From positions 1 to 64,000 of the forward strand of contig JAJECI010000011.1 of assembly GCA_022822065.1 (NCBI GenBank): 64,000 bases of DNA. The letters run 5' to 3'. Numbering within the stretch: the stretch's first letter is position 1; every line of letters begins with the position of its first letter. Shown here piece after piece: positions 20,154 through 30,051 of the stretch. The DNA is from Candidatus Dadabacteria bacterium (GTDB lineage: Bacteria > Desulfobacterota_D > UBA1144 > Nemesobacterales > Nemesobacteraceae). The notes beneath the pieces were generated by a model that was given only the letters and a program-made list of their open reading frames with translations, did no database searches and was not told the DNA's origin. The position numbers were made by a program, and so were the translations under genes.

Positions 20154-22685
20154 TCACTCGATGTCGTCCGGGGTTTTTTCGATATTCGTTTTTATTACCC
20201 GAAGGAAATTCATTCCCATTATTTTCTCCACAACCCTCCTCGGATACCCTTTGCCGAGAAGATACTCGGAGAGTGCGGGAAGCTTTGATATATGTCTCAT
20301 CTCCTCGGGGAAATCCTTTAGGGGGGCTCCGTCCATGTCGGTTCCCACTCCCACGTGATCTTCGCCACAGATGTTTATGATGTGATCTATATGGGCGTAG
20401 ATGTCTTCAAGGGTGGCCAGACCATTTCCTTGCCTTAGGAATTTTCCGTAGAAAACGACCCCGGTCACTCCGCCTCTTTCGGAAATTGCGCGAAGCTGCT
20501 CGTCACGCAGGTTTCTTGGATGATCAACAAGCGCTCTTGAATTCGAGTGGGTCGCCACGGGTATGAGTTCGGTGAGCTCCACGCTTTCCCAGAAACATTT
20601 CTCGTTCAGGTGGGAGAGATCAAGGGTAATACCCAGAGCGTTCATCTGCCGGAGAAGCTCTTTTCCCTTCTCGGAGAGCCCTTCTTTGCTCTCGGGTCCG
20701 GAAGCGTAGATGTTCCTGTTGTTCCAGGAGAGTCCGACCGCCCGGACGCCCCTTTTTTGGTATTCAAGAAGATGTTCCGGGTTCAAGACGGGGTCCGCTC
20801 CTTCCATGAGGGTGAAAAACCCGATTTTCTCTTCCTCATGAAGTCTGTCTATGTCCCGTCTGTTTCTTATCTGAAAAACGCTTTCTGAGTGTTCTCTGTA
20901 TATGTCGTCGTATACGTCAAGCTGGGCCATGGCTTCGGTTACTGAACCCTCGGGTTTATGCTTTGGGTGAATGAAGATGGTGTTGAAAACGACCCTTGCT
21001 CCGCTCTGCCTTAGTCCCGGCAGTGTTATCATGCAGGGAACCTCGGGATTCTCAAAATCCCTTTTGTAGTGGCGCACGTGAAAGGCTATGTCCTGGTGGG
21101 CGTCGATAGTGAAAAAATTGGCCGGATCGGGCACTCCCCATCCTCCCCCTCCCGGAGTCTCGATCCTTACAGCTTCTCCGCCCTTTACCGCGATAGAGCA
21201 TTTCGCGGGCAGCTTTTTCTCTTCCCCACCCGACACAAGCGTGTTCTTACCGCTCGCTCCGTCTTCTCCGCCCCGGGCTCCCCAAGGCCGCCTTTCCCTT
21301 CTTTCGGTTATGAGGGAGACATGTGAGTCCTCAAGGAACCTGTACTGCCTTGTGATTCCGTCCCCGCCCGGGAACCTGCCCGCGCCTCCTGATCCCTTTC
21401 TTACGGAGTATGACTCCACCATTACGGGGAGCTCCCTCTCGATTGCCTCAACGGGGGTGTTGAGCGTGTTTGTCATGTGCGTGTGCACCGAGTTTGCTCC
21501 TCCCGCGCCCGACCTCCCTCCCATTCCTCCGGCTATCGTTTCGTAGTAGGCGTAGGAGGCATCGGAAGGCGCGTCTTGCGGCGAACCGAACGCGAGGTTG
21601 CTCATCGTTCCCGCGCTTGCCGCCTGTATCGTTTCGGGTATTGCCTCCGCGAGCGCTCCGAACACCACGTCAACTATCCTCTGGGACGTCTCGACGTTTC
21701 CGCCGACGACCGCGCTCGGGTACTTGGCGTTAAGAATCGAGTCCTCGTCGACTCTGATTTCAATGGGCCTGAGCGTCCCCGAGTTAAGAGGCGTGTCTTC
21801 GCCCGAGAGGCACTGAAAACAGTACAGAACCGCGGAGGTCGTTACGCTCAGGGGAGCGTTAAGACATCCTTTTACCTTCTTTGAACTCCCCCTGAAATCC
21901 ACGGTCGCTGAGTTTCCGTCTATTTTTATTCTTGCCTTTATCGGTATGTCCCTTGTTCCCGCTCCGTCGTCTTCAAGATAGTCGGTAAAGACGTAATCCC
22001 CGTCCGGTATTTTCTCTATGGCTTTTCTAACGAGCCTCTCCCCGTAGTCAAGAAGCCCGGAAGCCGCATGGTTTATTTTCTCGAGGGAATACTTTTCCAG
22101 AAGCTCCCGCATCCTTTTTTCCCCGGTGTCAAGCGCGGCTATCTGCGCCCGAAGATCCCCCTCTCTTTCCTCATGATCCCTGGTTGAGCGAATTATCTCC
22201 TGGAGCAGGGCTTCACGCAGCACTCCTTCTTCCCGTATCCTCGTCGGGGATATTATGATCCCCTCTTCGTGTATCGTCGTCGAAAGCGGCAGGGACCCCG
22301 GAGTGTCGCCTCCTATGTCCGCGTGGTGGGCGCGCGAGGCGAGCAGGAACTCGGGTTTCCCGTCAATGAACACTGGAGCGACGCAGGTTACATCCGGAAG
22401 ATGCGTTCCGCCGCGGAAAGGGTCGTTAAGGATGAAGACATCTCCCTGGGACAGGTTTTCCGTCGCTACCGACCTCGCGGCAAACGACATTGACCCGAGG
22501 TGTATGGGGATGTGGGCCGCCTGCGCGATCATATCTCCGTCCGAGTTGAATATGGCGCAGGAGAGGTCCCTTCTTTCCTTTATGTTGGGAGAGAATCCCG
22601 CTCTTACGAGGACAGAACCCATTTCCTCGGCGATTGTTCCGAGGAGATTGTTGAAGATCTCGAGTTCGAAAAGTTTTAGCTCCAT
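20154..22685 (-). CDS. Fusion: HyuB-type hydantoinase/oxoprolinase + M19 membrane dipeptidase
   Basis: A single 843-residue frame joins two enzymes. Residues 1 to about 520 are a complete hydantoinase B/5-oxoprolinase subunit (FNNLLGTIAEEMG, HIPIHLGSM, LNDPFRGGTHLPD, and the family-typical end ETPGGGGWG). Then, after only a few linker residues, a complete M19 (renal-type) dipeptidase runs to the end. It has the first zinc motif as DAHQD, then LMEG, ATHSNSRAL and HVGVGTDMDG. No start codon lies near the dipeptidase N-terminus, which argues for a true fusion. The ATG at 22685 fits HyuB homologues; the frame open upstream overlaps sucD. No hyuA gene is adjacent. TATTAT lies 8 nt before the ATG with no ribosome-binding site. 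Confidence 0.88.
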   Translation of the reverse strand: MELKLFELEIFNNLLGTIAEEMGSVLVRAGFSPNIKERRDLSCAIFNSDGDMIAQAAHIPIHLGSMSFAARSVATENLSQGDVFILNDPFRGGTHLPDVTCVAPVFIDGKPEFLLASRAHHADIGGDTPGSLPLSTTIHEEGIIISPTRIREEGVLREALLQEIIRSTRDHEEREGDLRAQIAALDTGEKRMRELLEKYSLEKINHAASGLLDYGERLVRKAIEKIPDGDYVFTDYLEDDGAGTRDIPIKARIKIDGNSATVDFRGSSKKVKGCLNAPLSVTTSAVLYCFQCLSGEDTPLNSGTLRPIEIRVDEDSILNAKYPSAVVGGNVETSQRIVDVVFGALAEAIPETIQAASAGTMSNLAFGSPQDAPSDASYAYYETIAGGMGGRSGAGGANSVHTHMTNTLNTPVEAIERELPVMVESYSVRKGSGGAGRFPGGDGITRQYRFLEDSHVSLITERRERRPWGARGGEDGASGKNTLVSGGEEKKLPAKCSIAVKGGEAVRIETPGGGGWGVPDPANFFTIDAHQDIAFHVRHYKRDFENPEVPCMITLPGLRQSGARVVFNTIFIHPKHKPEGSVTEAMAQLDVYDDIYREHSESVFQIRNRRDIDRLHEEEKIGFFTLMEGADPVLNPEHLLEYQKRGVRAVGLSWNNRNIYASGPESKEGLSEKGKELLRQMNALGITLDLSHLNEKCFWESVELTELIPVATHSNSRALVDHPRNLRDEQLRAISERGGVTGVVFYGKFLRQGNGLATLEDIYAHIDHIINICGEDHVGVGTDMDGAPLKDFPEEMRHISKLPALSEYLLGKGYPRRVVEKIMGMNFLRVIKTNIEKTPDDIE

Positions 22686-22693
22686 ACGGGGAA

Positions 22694-22699
22694 ATAATA
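22694..22699 (-). promoter_or_regulatory. -10 element of the HyuB-dipeptidase gene (leaderless type)
   Basis: On the minus strand TATTAT lies 8 nt before the ATG at 22685, with TTCCCCGT between and no Shine-Dalgarno sequence. Confidence 0.45.
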
Positions 22700-22761
22700 A
22701 CCAATTTAAGGATTGCCCGTGTGAGGAGCGGGATTCGCAGCGGCCGTTGGGCCTGGGGGCG

Positions 22762-23631
22762 TTACGAGATCGCGCTTTTGAGCGCTTCTCCCATCTCGGC
22801 CGGGCTCTTGCAGGTGGTGACTCCGGCGCGCTCAAGCGCCTGGAACTTGTCTTCGGCGCTTCCCGAACTCCCGGAAATTATGGCTCCCGCGTGACCCATT
22901 CTTTTTCCCTTGGGCGCCGTGGCTCCCGCGATGAACGCGGCTATGGGCTTCGTGAAGCTCTGGCTTATGTATTCCGCCGCCTCTTCTTCGTCGGAACCCC
23001 CGATTTCCCCTATCATTACCACCGCGTCTGTGTCCGGGTCGTTCTCAAAGAGGGAGAGGGCGTCAATGAACGTGGTTCCGATAACGGGGTCGCCGCCTAT
23101 GCCCATGCAGGTCGACTGTCCTATGCCGAGGTTGGTAAGCTGCCAGACAGCCTCGTAGGTAAGGGTTCCGCTTCTTGAGATTATCCCCACTCTTCCGGGT
23201 TTATGAATGTAGCCCGGCATTATTCCCACCTTGGCTTCTCCGGGGGTTATAACACCCGGGCAGTTGGGCCCCACGAGCCTTGAGTCAGAGCCTCTCATGG
23301 ACTCCTTTACCCTTACAACGTCGAGGGTGGGTATTCCCTCGGTTATGCAGATTACAAGCTCAACTCCAGAATCAAGCGCCTCAAGCATCGAATCCATCGC
23401 GAACGCCGCAGGAACGAACACCAGGGACACGTTCGCCCCGGTTTCCCGCACCGCTTCGTCCATGGTGTCGAAAACCGGAAATCCCTCTACGCTGCTACCG
23501 CCTTTTCCCGGAGTGACACCGCCGACGACGTCGGTTCCGTACTCCCGGCACTGGGTCGCGTGGAAAAGCCCGGCACTTCCCGTTATCCCCTGCACGAGGA
23601 CTTTTGAGTCTTTATTTACGAGGATGCTTAT
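22762..23631 (-). CDS. sucD: Succinate--CoA ligase alpha subunit, probable ATA start
   Basis: The alpha subunit binds CoA and carries the phosphohistidine in the TCA-cycle step between succinyl-CoA and succinate. Key motifs are [30 protein letters not shown] and GHAGAIISG, the last with the phosphorylated His. The first usual start (GTG, 23595) would remove the first Rossmann strand. Reading back 12 codons gives [12 protein letters not shown], which aligns with the E. coli N-terminus MSILIDKNTKVI. The first residue is then an ATA codon at 23629-23631, with AAGGGAGA about 9 nt upstream and an in-frame stop further up. From ATA the protein is 289 residues, the same as E. coli SucD. No sucC is adjacent. 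Confidence 0.9.
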   Translation of the reverse strand: MSILVNKDSKVLVQGITGSAGLFHATQCREYGTDVVGGVTPGKGGSSVEGFPVFDTMDEAVRETGANVSLVFVPAAFAMDSMLEALDSGVELVICITEGIPTLDVVRVKESMRGSDSRLVGPNCPGVITPGEAKVGIMPGYIHKPGRVGIISRSGTLTYEAVWQLTNLGIGQSTCMGIGGDPVIGTTFIDALSLFENDPDTDAVVMIGEIGGSDEEEAAEYISQSFTKPIAAFIAGATAPKGKRMGHAGAIISGSSGSAEDKFQALERAGVTTCKSPAEMGEALKSAIS

Positions 23632-23688
23632 TTTTCCGGTTCTCCCTTGTAGGATTCACTGTTTTTCAAATGAGGGGGGAACTATAAC

Positions 23689-23775
23689 ATGCCTGATCCG
23701 TTTTTTCAAAGTCCTTCGCTCCGGGTCTGTATAGAAGCCGAAAAATATTCTGCGGACCTGAAACATCTTTTTTGA
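23689..23775 (+). CDS. Possible small ORF (28 codons) followed by a hairpin
   Basis: ATG at 23689 preceded by GGGGGGA, 28 codons to a TGA at 23773, then a short GC hairpin (CGCC/GGCG, 23781-23792) with a T-run (23794-23798). The peptide starts MPDPFFQSPS and has no recognisable family. Such an arrangement can arise by chance, so this is a weak candidate placed in the 276-base gap between sucD and the GIY-YIG gene. Confidence 0.2.
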   Translation: MPDPFFQSPSLRVCIEAEKYSADLKHLF

Positions 23776-23893
23776 AAAAGCGCCCCGCGGCGGTTTTTGG
23801 AGCATTATCGGCTAGTTAGGGCCGGTGACTTATAGGCGGTCTTCCATTAAGGACTTACCGTTTCGTATCATATTAAAATCATTGATAAATCGT

Positions 23894-23899
23894 TATAGT
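23894..23899 (+). promoter_or_regulatory. -10 element of the GIY-YIG gene (leaderless type)
   Basis: TATAGT ending 8 nt before the ATG at 23908; the gap (GCCTGCCC) has no Shine-Dalgarno sequence. Confidence 0.45.
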
Positions 23900-23907
23900 G
23901 CCTGCCC

Positions 23908-24519
23908 ATGAAAAAACCACAGCCTAGGATAGGCAAAATTATACGGATATATAAAATCAGCTTCCCGGACGGGTCAGCTTACGTAGGGCAGACAAAACGA
24001 CCGGTCTCCTACCGACTCGGGCAACATCGGTGGTCGAATCCATGCAACTGGATTTTATACCGCAAGCTTCTGATAATGGAGCCGACTGTGGAAGTTCTCT
24101 CGCGTCACCGCAAGCAGGAGATTGCGGACCGGGAAGAGAAAAAACAGATCATGCGGCTTGAAAAACCTATAAACAGATACGTTGAGGGGAGGCAGATCAA
24201 CACGAACCCCGAGGCGCCGCCGTTGCGCAACAACAGGTGGTCAAAAAAAAGAAACCGGCGGGAGAGGCGCAAATATCCTCGTAAAGCCAGCGGCCATCAC
24301 GTTTGTTCCTGGTGTTGGCGAAAACTTCCCGTGTCGGAATTCTATTCCGACCGCTGCAGGTCGGTAGGCCTTTCAAGCCGGTGCAAGGAATGCAGCAGCA
24401 TCGAGAATAAAACCCGCAAGCAGGAGATAAAAAAAAAGACGGTGACCCTTCTGCTGCTTATTTGCGGACGAAGCTTGAGCGTCAGGCGCTCCGGAAAACG
24501 AAGGTCAGACCGGTGGTAA
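23908..24519 (+). CDS. GIY-YIG nuclease-like protein with C-terminal zinc finger; possible -1 frameshift
   Basis: The N-terminal region (residues about 10-75) matches a GIY-YIG nuclease core: IYKISFPDG, then AYVGQTKRP, then YRLGQH with the family Arg. A basic linker follows, then a Cys-rich segment VCSWCWRKLP...RCKEC (about 130-160) typical of phage and mobile nuclease fingers. The frame ends in a strange tail after a run of nine A. At 24432-24438 there is a slippery A AAA AAG in the correct phase. A -1 shift there replaces the tail with 32 codons starting DGDPSAAYLRTKLER and ending at 24536, which look more natural. The gene may be mobile-element derived. There are no flanking repeats. Confidence 0.68.
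   Translation: MKKPQPRIGKIIRIYKISFPDGSAYVGQTKRPVSYRLGQHRWSNPCNWILYRKLLIMEPTVEVLSRHRKQEIADREEKKQIMRLEKPINRYVEGRQINTNPEAPPLRNNRWSKKRNRRERRKYPRKASGHHVCSWCWRKLPVSEFYSDRCRSVGLSSRCKECSSIENKTRKQEIKKKTVTLLLLICGRSLSVRRSGKRRSDRW
24432..24438 (+). other. Candidate -1 ribosomal frameshift site A AAA AAG
   Basis: The heptamer is in the phase required for tandem -1 slippage. A Shine-Dalgarno-like AGGAG lies just upstream (24422-24426). A GAGCG/CGCTC hairpin lies about 40 nt downstream, near 24476-24490. Alternatively the A-run is a real indel or a sequencing error. Confidence 0.4.
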
Positions 24520-24584
24520 GCGTTTATGAGAGATAAGAAATAACCCCGCCCGCAACCGTTGTCGGCCGCGGTGACCAGCAAGTC

Positions 24585-25457
24585 TTACTCTATATTCTGA
24601 ACCTGCTCCCGTATTTTCTCGAGTTCAAGACGTATGTTTATGGTGAGGTGGGAGATTCCGGCGTCCTTGCATTTTGCCGATATCGTTCCCGCTTCCCTGT
24701 TCATCTCCTGGACCAGGAAATCAAGCTCCTTTCCCACGGGCCCCTTTTTCTTGGCGGTTTTCCTGAACTTTGAGATATGAGCCTCGAGCCTCACGATTTC
24801 TTCGTCGATCTCGCTTTTTTCCGTCACTATGGCCGCGGCTTCCTGGGAGATGAGGGGGTCGTTCTTGTGCCTTGAGGAGAAGATTTTCTCGATCTTCTCC
24901 TTTGTTTTTTTCTCGGATTTCTTTACGAATTCCTTTCGTCTTTTCTTTACGCCGTCAACCGTTTTTCTTATGATTTCCAGACGCCCGAGTATCGCTTTCT
25001 CAAGCTTCTGCCCCTCGGCTTCCCGGCTCCTGTTGAACTTTGCGAGAGCTTTTATGATTGCTTCCCTGATCCTGGCTTGTGTCTCCTTTGAGACCTCCGG
25101 TCCGACTTGGCTTTCAAAAGAGTTCTCCATCATGAGCAGGTGCTCGATTCCTATTTCCGTTTTAAGTCCCAGGGCGGAATTGATTCTTTTAAGGGAACTG
25201 TGGTTTTCCCGAAGCACCTTCTCGGACAGACGCTGTCTTTCCTTTCTGTTTGTCTGCACGGAAAGCCTGAGGCGGAGTTTCCCCCTCTGAATCGAGTTTT
25301 TCAGTCTCTCTTCAATGGCGGTTTCCATCTGGAGAAACGATTCGGGGACGCTGGCATTGACGTCAAGGAACCTGTGGTTCTCCGAGCGTATATCCACCGT
25401 GATCTTTCCAACCTCGGTGTTTACTGATGATTCCGCGAAACCGGTCATGCTTTTCAT
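24585..25457 (-). CDS. yicC: YicC family endoribonuclease
   Basis: A 290-residue YicC protein, a family shown in model bacteria to have endoribonuclease activity and affect sRNA stability. The N-terminal signature MKSMTGFA is followed by EVRS-like IRSENHRFLDV. The C-terminal DUF1732 part has a family-typical GKELDFLVQEMNREAGTISAK, split here as GKELDFLVQEMN and REAGTISAK. The central part is a charged coiled coil. AAAGGAAAGAAG precedes the ATG. In many genomes yicC is followed by gmk, rpoZ and coaBC, but here it is a lone minus-strand gene. Confidence 0.94.
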   Translation of the reverse strand: MKSMTGFAESSVNTEVGKITVDIRSENHRFLDVNASVPESFLQMETAIEERLKNSIQRGKLRLRLSVQTNRKERQRLSEKVLRENHSSLKRINSALGLKTEIGIEHLLMMENSFESQVGPEVSKETQARIREAIIKALAKFNRSREAEGQKLEKAILGRLEIIRKTVDGVKKRRKEFVKKSEKKTKEKIEKIFSSRHKNDPLISQEAAAIVTEKSEIDEEIVRLEAHISKFRKTAKKKGPVGKELDFLVQEMNREAGTISAKCKDAGISHLTINIRLELEKIREQVQNIE

Positions 25458-25645
25458 AATGTGCTTCTTTCCTTTTCGGTATCCGTTTTTCTTTTTTTCT
25501 CAAGCAGAATACCCGCAACGGCTTCCAATTCGCAACCGCCGCCGGGGGAGGAAAGAAAACCGCGCCATATGTTCTCGGAACTTGCCTGTACCATTTTTCT
25601 CGTTTAACTTCTTAGATCATTCAAAGGATCCCCATTTTCCGCTCC

Positions 25646-26125
25646 ATGAGAAAAGCTCATCTTTTCGTTCTGCCATTGCTGCTTCTTTTTGTCTCCTGCG
25701 CCATTCCGGTGCGAAGTCAGGACCAAAGAAGGCCGCAGCCGAAGATTTCAGCCACCAGTGTCGTTAACTCTTTTCTCGAGGCGCTTAAGGAGCGGAACTT
25801 TGAATCCGCTTACGACAAGGTGCATATATTCAGTTCGGACCGCGAGGGTTACGTGAGCAGGTTCGAGCTTCTTTACGAGCGCTATGACATCAGGATAGTT
25901 GACTACAGGGTGCTGGCGACCCAGCTTTTCAAGGACACCGCCATAGTGGTCGCGGAAGTGGAGGTTGACTACAGGGAACCGGATGGAGACAAGCGTCAGA
26001 GGGCCAGATACACAAACCGCTACGATCTTTCAATACCCGAAAAAGAGTGGAAAATAATAAAGGACGAATGCATTGAGAACTGCAGTTACGGGCCGGAGGG
26101 TGAAAGCGGAGACGGAGGAGTGTAG
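25646..26125 (+). CDS. Hypothetical lipoprotein (NTF2-like)
   Basis: A 159-residue protein with a lipoprotein signal peptide: basic MRKAH, hydrophobic core LFVLPLLLLFVS and lipobox Cys at about residue 18. After a Pro/Gln-rich linker, residues 40-150 follow an NTF2/DUF4878-like pattern: VVNSFLEALKERNFESAYDKV, quoted as VVNSFLEALKE and NFESAYDKV, then beta strands ending in KEWKIIKDEC. Likely outer-membrane or periplasmic, function unknown. Its stop is 1 nt before the dapB start, so the two genes are probably coupled. Confidence 0.78.
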   Translation: MRKAHLFVLPLLLLFVSCAIPVRSQDQRRPQPKISATSVVNSFLEALKERNFESAYDKVHIFSSDREGYVSRFELLYERYDIRIVDYRVLATQLFKDTAIVVAEVEVDYREPDGDKRQRARYTNRYDLSIPEKEWKIIKDECIENCSYGPEGESGDGGV

Positions 26126-26126
26126 G

Positions 26127-28057
<1,931 letters not shown>

Positions 28058-28435
28058 TTGAAAAAACTAGCTTTTCTAGCCACTTCAGCCCTTTTTCTTT
28101 TATCATGCATGCCTCCCGGGACCGGGCAGGGAGGGGCGGGGGGAACGCCGTTCTCGGCCATACTCCCGTTCGTTTTGATATTCGCTCTTTTTTACTTTCT
28201 TATCATAAGACCCCAGCAGCGCCAGAGCCGTGAGCGCAAGAAGATGCTCGCCGAGGTAAAAAGAGGCGACGGCGTTGTCACCACAGGGGGCATATACGGC
28301 AGGGTGATAAACGTCGACGGGGACGACCTCACGGTCGAGATAGCCAAAGGCATCAACATAAAAATGGTCCGCTCCGGAATCTCGGAGAAGATCGATTCCG
28401 GGGCCGCTGAAGGCAAATCCAAAGGGGGCGGCTGA
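28058..28435 (+). CDS. yajC: Preprotein translocase subunit YajC with N-terminal lipobox-like segment
   Basis: Accessory subunit of the SecDF-YajC complex. The TM segment SAILPFVLIFALFYFLII is followed by the signature RPQQRQSRERKKM and the domain GDGVVTTGGIYGRV. Unusually, a separate N-terminal stretch (residues 1-15) forms a signal peptide ending in LFLLSC, like a lipobox with Cys at residue 16, followed by a Gly/Pro-rich spacer. The TTG at 28058 directly follows the tgt stop, with GAGGAGG upstream. The lipoprotein nature is inferred. Confidence 0.92.
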   Translation: MKKLAFLATSALFLLSCMPPGTGQGGAGGTPFSAILPFVLIFALFYFLIIRPQQRQSRERKKMLAEVKRGDGVVTTGGIYGRVINVDGDDLTVEIAKGINIKMVRSGISEKIDSGAAEGKSKGGG

Positions 28436-28439
28436 TTAG

Positions 28440-30041
28440 ATGAAAGGCGTGTCCCGTCTTTGGATTACCGTTATCGCTCTTTTCTCCTTTCTCTGCGTAA
28501 TACTCCTTACGCCTACCTTCATGGGCGACAAGCTTCCTTCCTGGTGGGGGAAGGTTTTCTCAAGCAAGGGCATAAGCCTCGGGCTTGATCTTGAGGGAGG
28601 GATATTTCTTCTTCTGGGAGTAGAGACCGAAGAGGGCGTGGAGCAGGAAATGCTCATAGTCGAGGAGGCGCTCGTATCGAAATTCAGGGAGGGGAGGATT
28701 CTCGTCAAGAACTCCTCTGTTTCGGACGGAACCCTCACGATCGGTCTTTTCCCGGGCGCGGACATGGATAAGGCGCTTGAGATCGCGCGCGACGAGTTTG
28801 AAGAGGTGGCGGATATAGGTTCCGACGGCTTTCTCGTAAGGCTCTCGATAAAATCGTCCTACGTGGACGAGCTTGAGCAAAACTCAATAGAGCGGGTTCG
28901 CCACATAATAGAGAACCGCGTCAAGGATTTCGGCCTTGTCGAGCCGAGCATACAGAAATCAGGCGACGACAGGATCCTGGTGCAGGTGCCGGGAGCTTCC
29001 AAAAAAGACAGGCAGAGAATAGTTAACCTGATCAAAAAGACGGCCGTTTTGGAATTCAAGATCGTAAGAGCCGTCGGGGCGACGCGGGAGAACCTCATTG
29101 CCGCCGCCGAAGCCGGGACCGAAAAGCAGGTAACGGAAAAAGGCCTCGCCATCCACGAGGGAGACACGGGGAACGAGAACGAAAAGTTCTTTCTGACCGA
29201 GAGGCTAGCGAGCGTGACGGGGGAATATATCTCGGATGCCCGGATAACCTTTGACAATTACGGAAACCCGGCGGTCGGATTCACGTTCAGGGGGGAGGGC
29301 GCGAGCAAGTTCGGAAAGCTTACCGAGTCCAACATCGGCGAACGCCTGGCGATAGTTCTTGACGGCGTGATAAAGTCGGCTCCCACAATCCAGGACAAGA
29401 TAACCTACCAGGGCACGATAACCGGGACCTTCACGACGGAGGAGGCAAAGGACCTCGCGCTTATCCTGAGGTCGGGCTCCCTTCCGGTTCCCGTGAGGGT
29501 TGAGCAGGAAAGGACCGTGGGTCCTTCCCTGGGGCAGGACTCGATAGAGAAGGGGAGATTCTCCATGATAGTCGGCGGCATACTCGTTCTGGTGTTCATG
29601 GTCTTTTTCTACAGGCTCCAGGGCGTTGTGGCGAACGCCGCCCTAGTGCTCAACATACTTTTCATAATGGGTTTTCTCTCCGCTTTCGGCGTTACGCTTA
29701 CGCTTCCCGGCATAGCGGGACTCGTTTTAACGCTCGGCATGGCGGTTGACGGAAACATCATCATATTCGAGAGGATAAAAGAGGAGCTTGTTGCGGGTAA
29801 AACCGCGGTTCACTCCATTGAAACGGGATACGCAAGATCCGTCTGGACCATACTTGACGCGAACGTCACGACGCTTCTTACGGCGCTCATACTTTTCTGG
29901 CTGGGTACCGGCCCCGTGAAGGGCTTCGCCGCAACGCTTTCAATCGGAATAGTGTCGACCGTTTTCAGCAACCTGATTGTGGCGAGAGTATTTACGAACA
30001 TGCTGTACAGGGACAAAAAACTGACCGAGGTAAGTATCTGA
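28440..30041 (+). CDS. secD: Protein translocase subunit SecD
   Basis: Membrane component that uses the proton motive force to pull proteins through the Sec channel. One N-terminal TM helix is followed by a large periplasmic region (about residues 35-350) with GLDLEGG and VQVPGASKKDRQRI. Five C-terminal TM helices follow, with the conserved GPSLGQDSIEKG and the cytoplasmic-side GMAVDGNIIIFERIKEEL. The 533-residue length is standard for a separate SecD. It lies 4 nt after yajC and 10 nt before secF. Confidence 0.96.
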   Translation: MKGVSRLWITVIALFSFLCVILLTPTFMGDKLPSWWGKVFSSKGISLGLDLEGGIFLLLGVETEEGVEQEMLIVEEALVSKFREGRILVKNSSVSDGTLTIGLFPGADMDKALEIARDEFEEVADIGSDGFLVRLSIKSSYVDELEQNSIERVRHIIENRVKDFGLVEPSIQKSGDDRILVQVPGASKKDRQRIVNLIKKTAVLEFKIVRAVGATRENLIAAAEAGTEKQVTEKGLAIHEGDTGNENEKFFLTERLASVTGEYISDARITFDNYGNPAVGFTFRGEGASKFGKLTESNIGERLAIVLDGVIKSAPTIQDKITYQGTITGTFTTEEAKDLALILRSGSLPVPVRVEQERTVGPSLGQDSIEKGRFSMIVGGILVLVFMVFFYRLQGVVANAALVLNILFIMGFLSAFGVTLTLPGIAGLVLTLGMAVDGNIIIFERIKEELVAGKTAVHSIETGYARSVWTILDANVTTLLTALILFWLGTGPVKGFAATLSIGIVSTVFSNLIVARVFTNMLYRDKKLTEVSI

Positions 30042-30051
30042 GGGTGCGCGA

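Noticed and set aside
22686-22835. N-terminal extension of the HyuB-dipeptidase frame
   Set aside because: It overlaps the sucD 3' end and is Arg/Ser/Pro-rich and unlike HyuB, which begins at MELKLFELEIFN.
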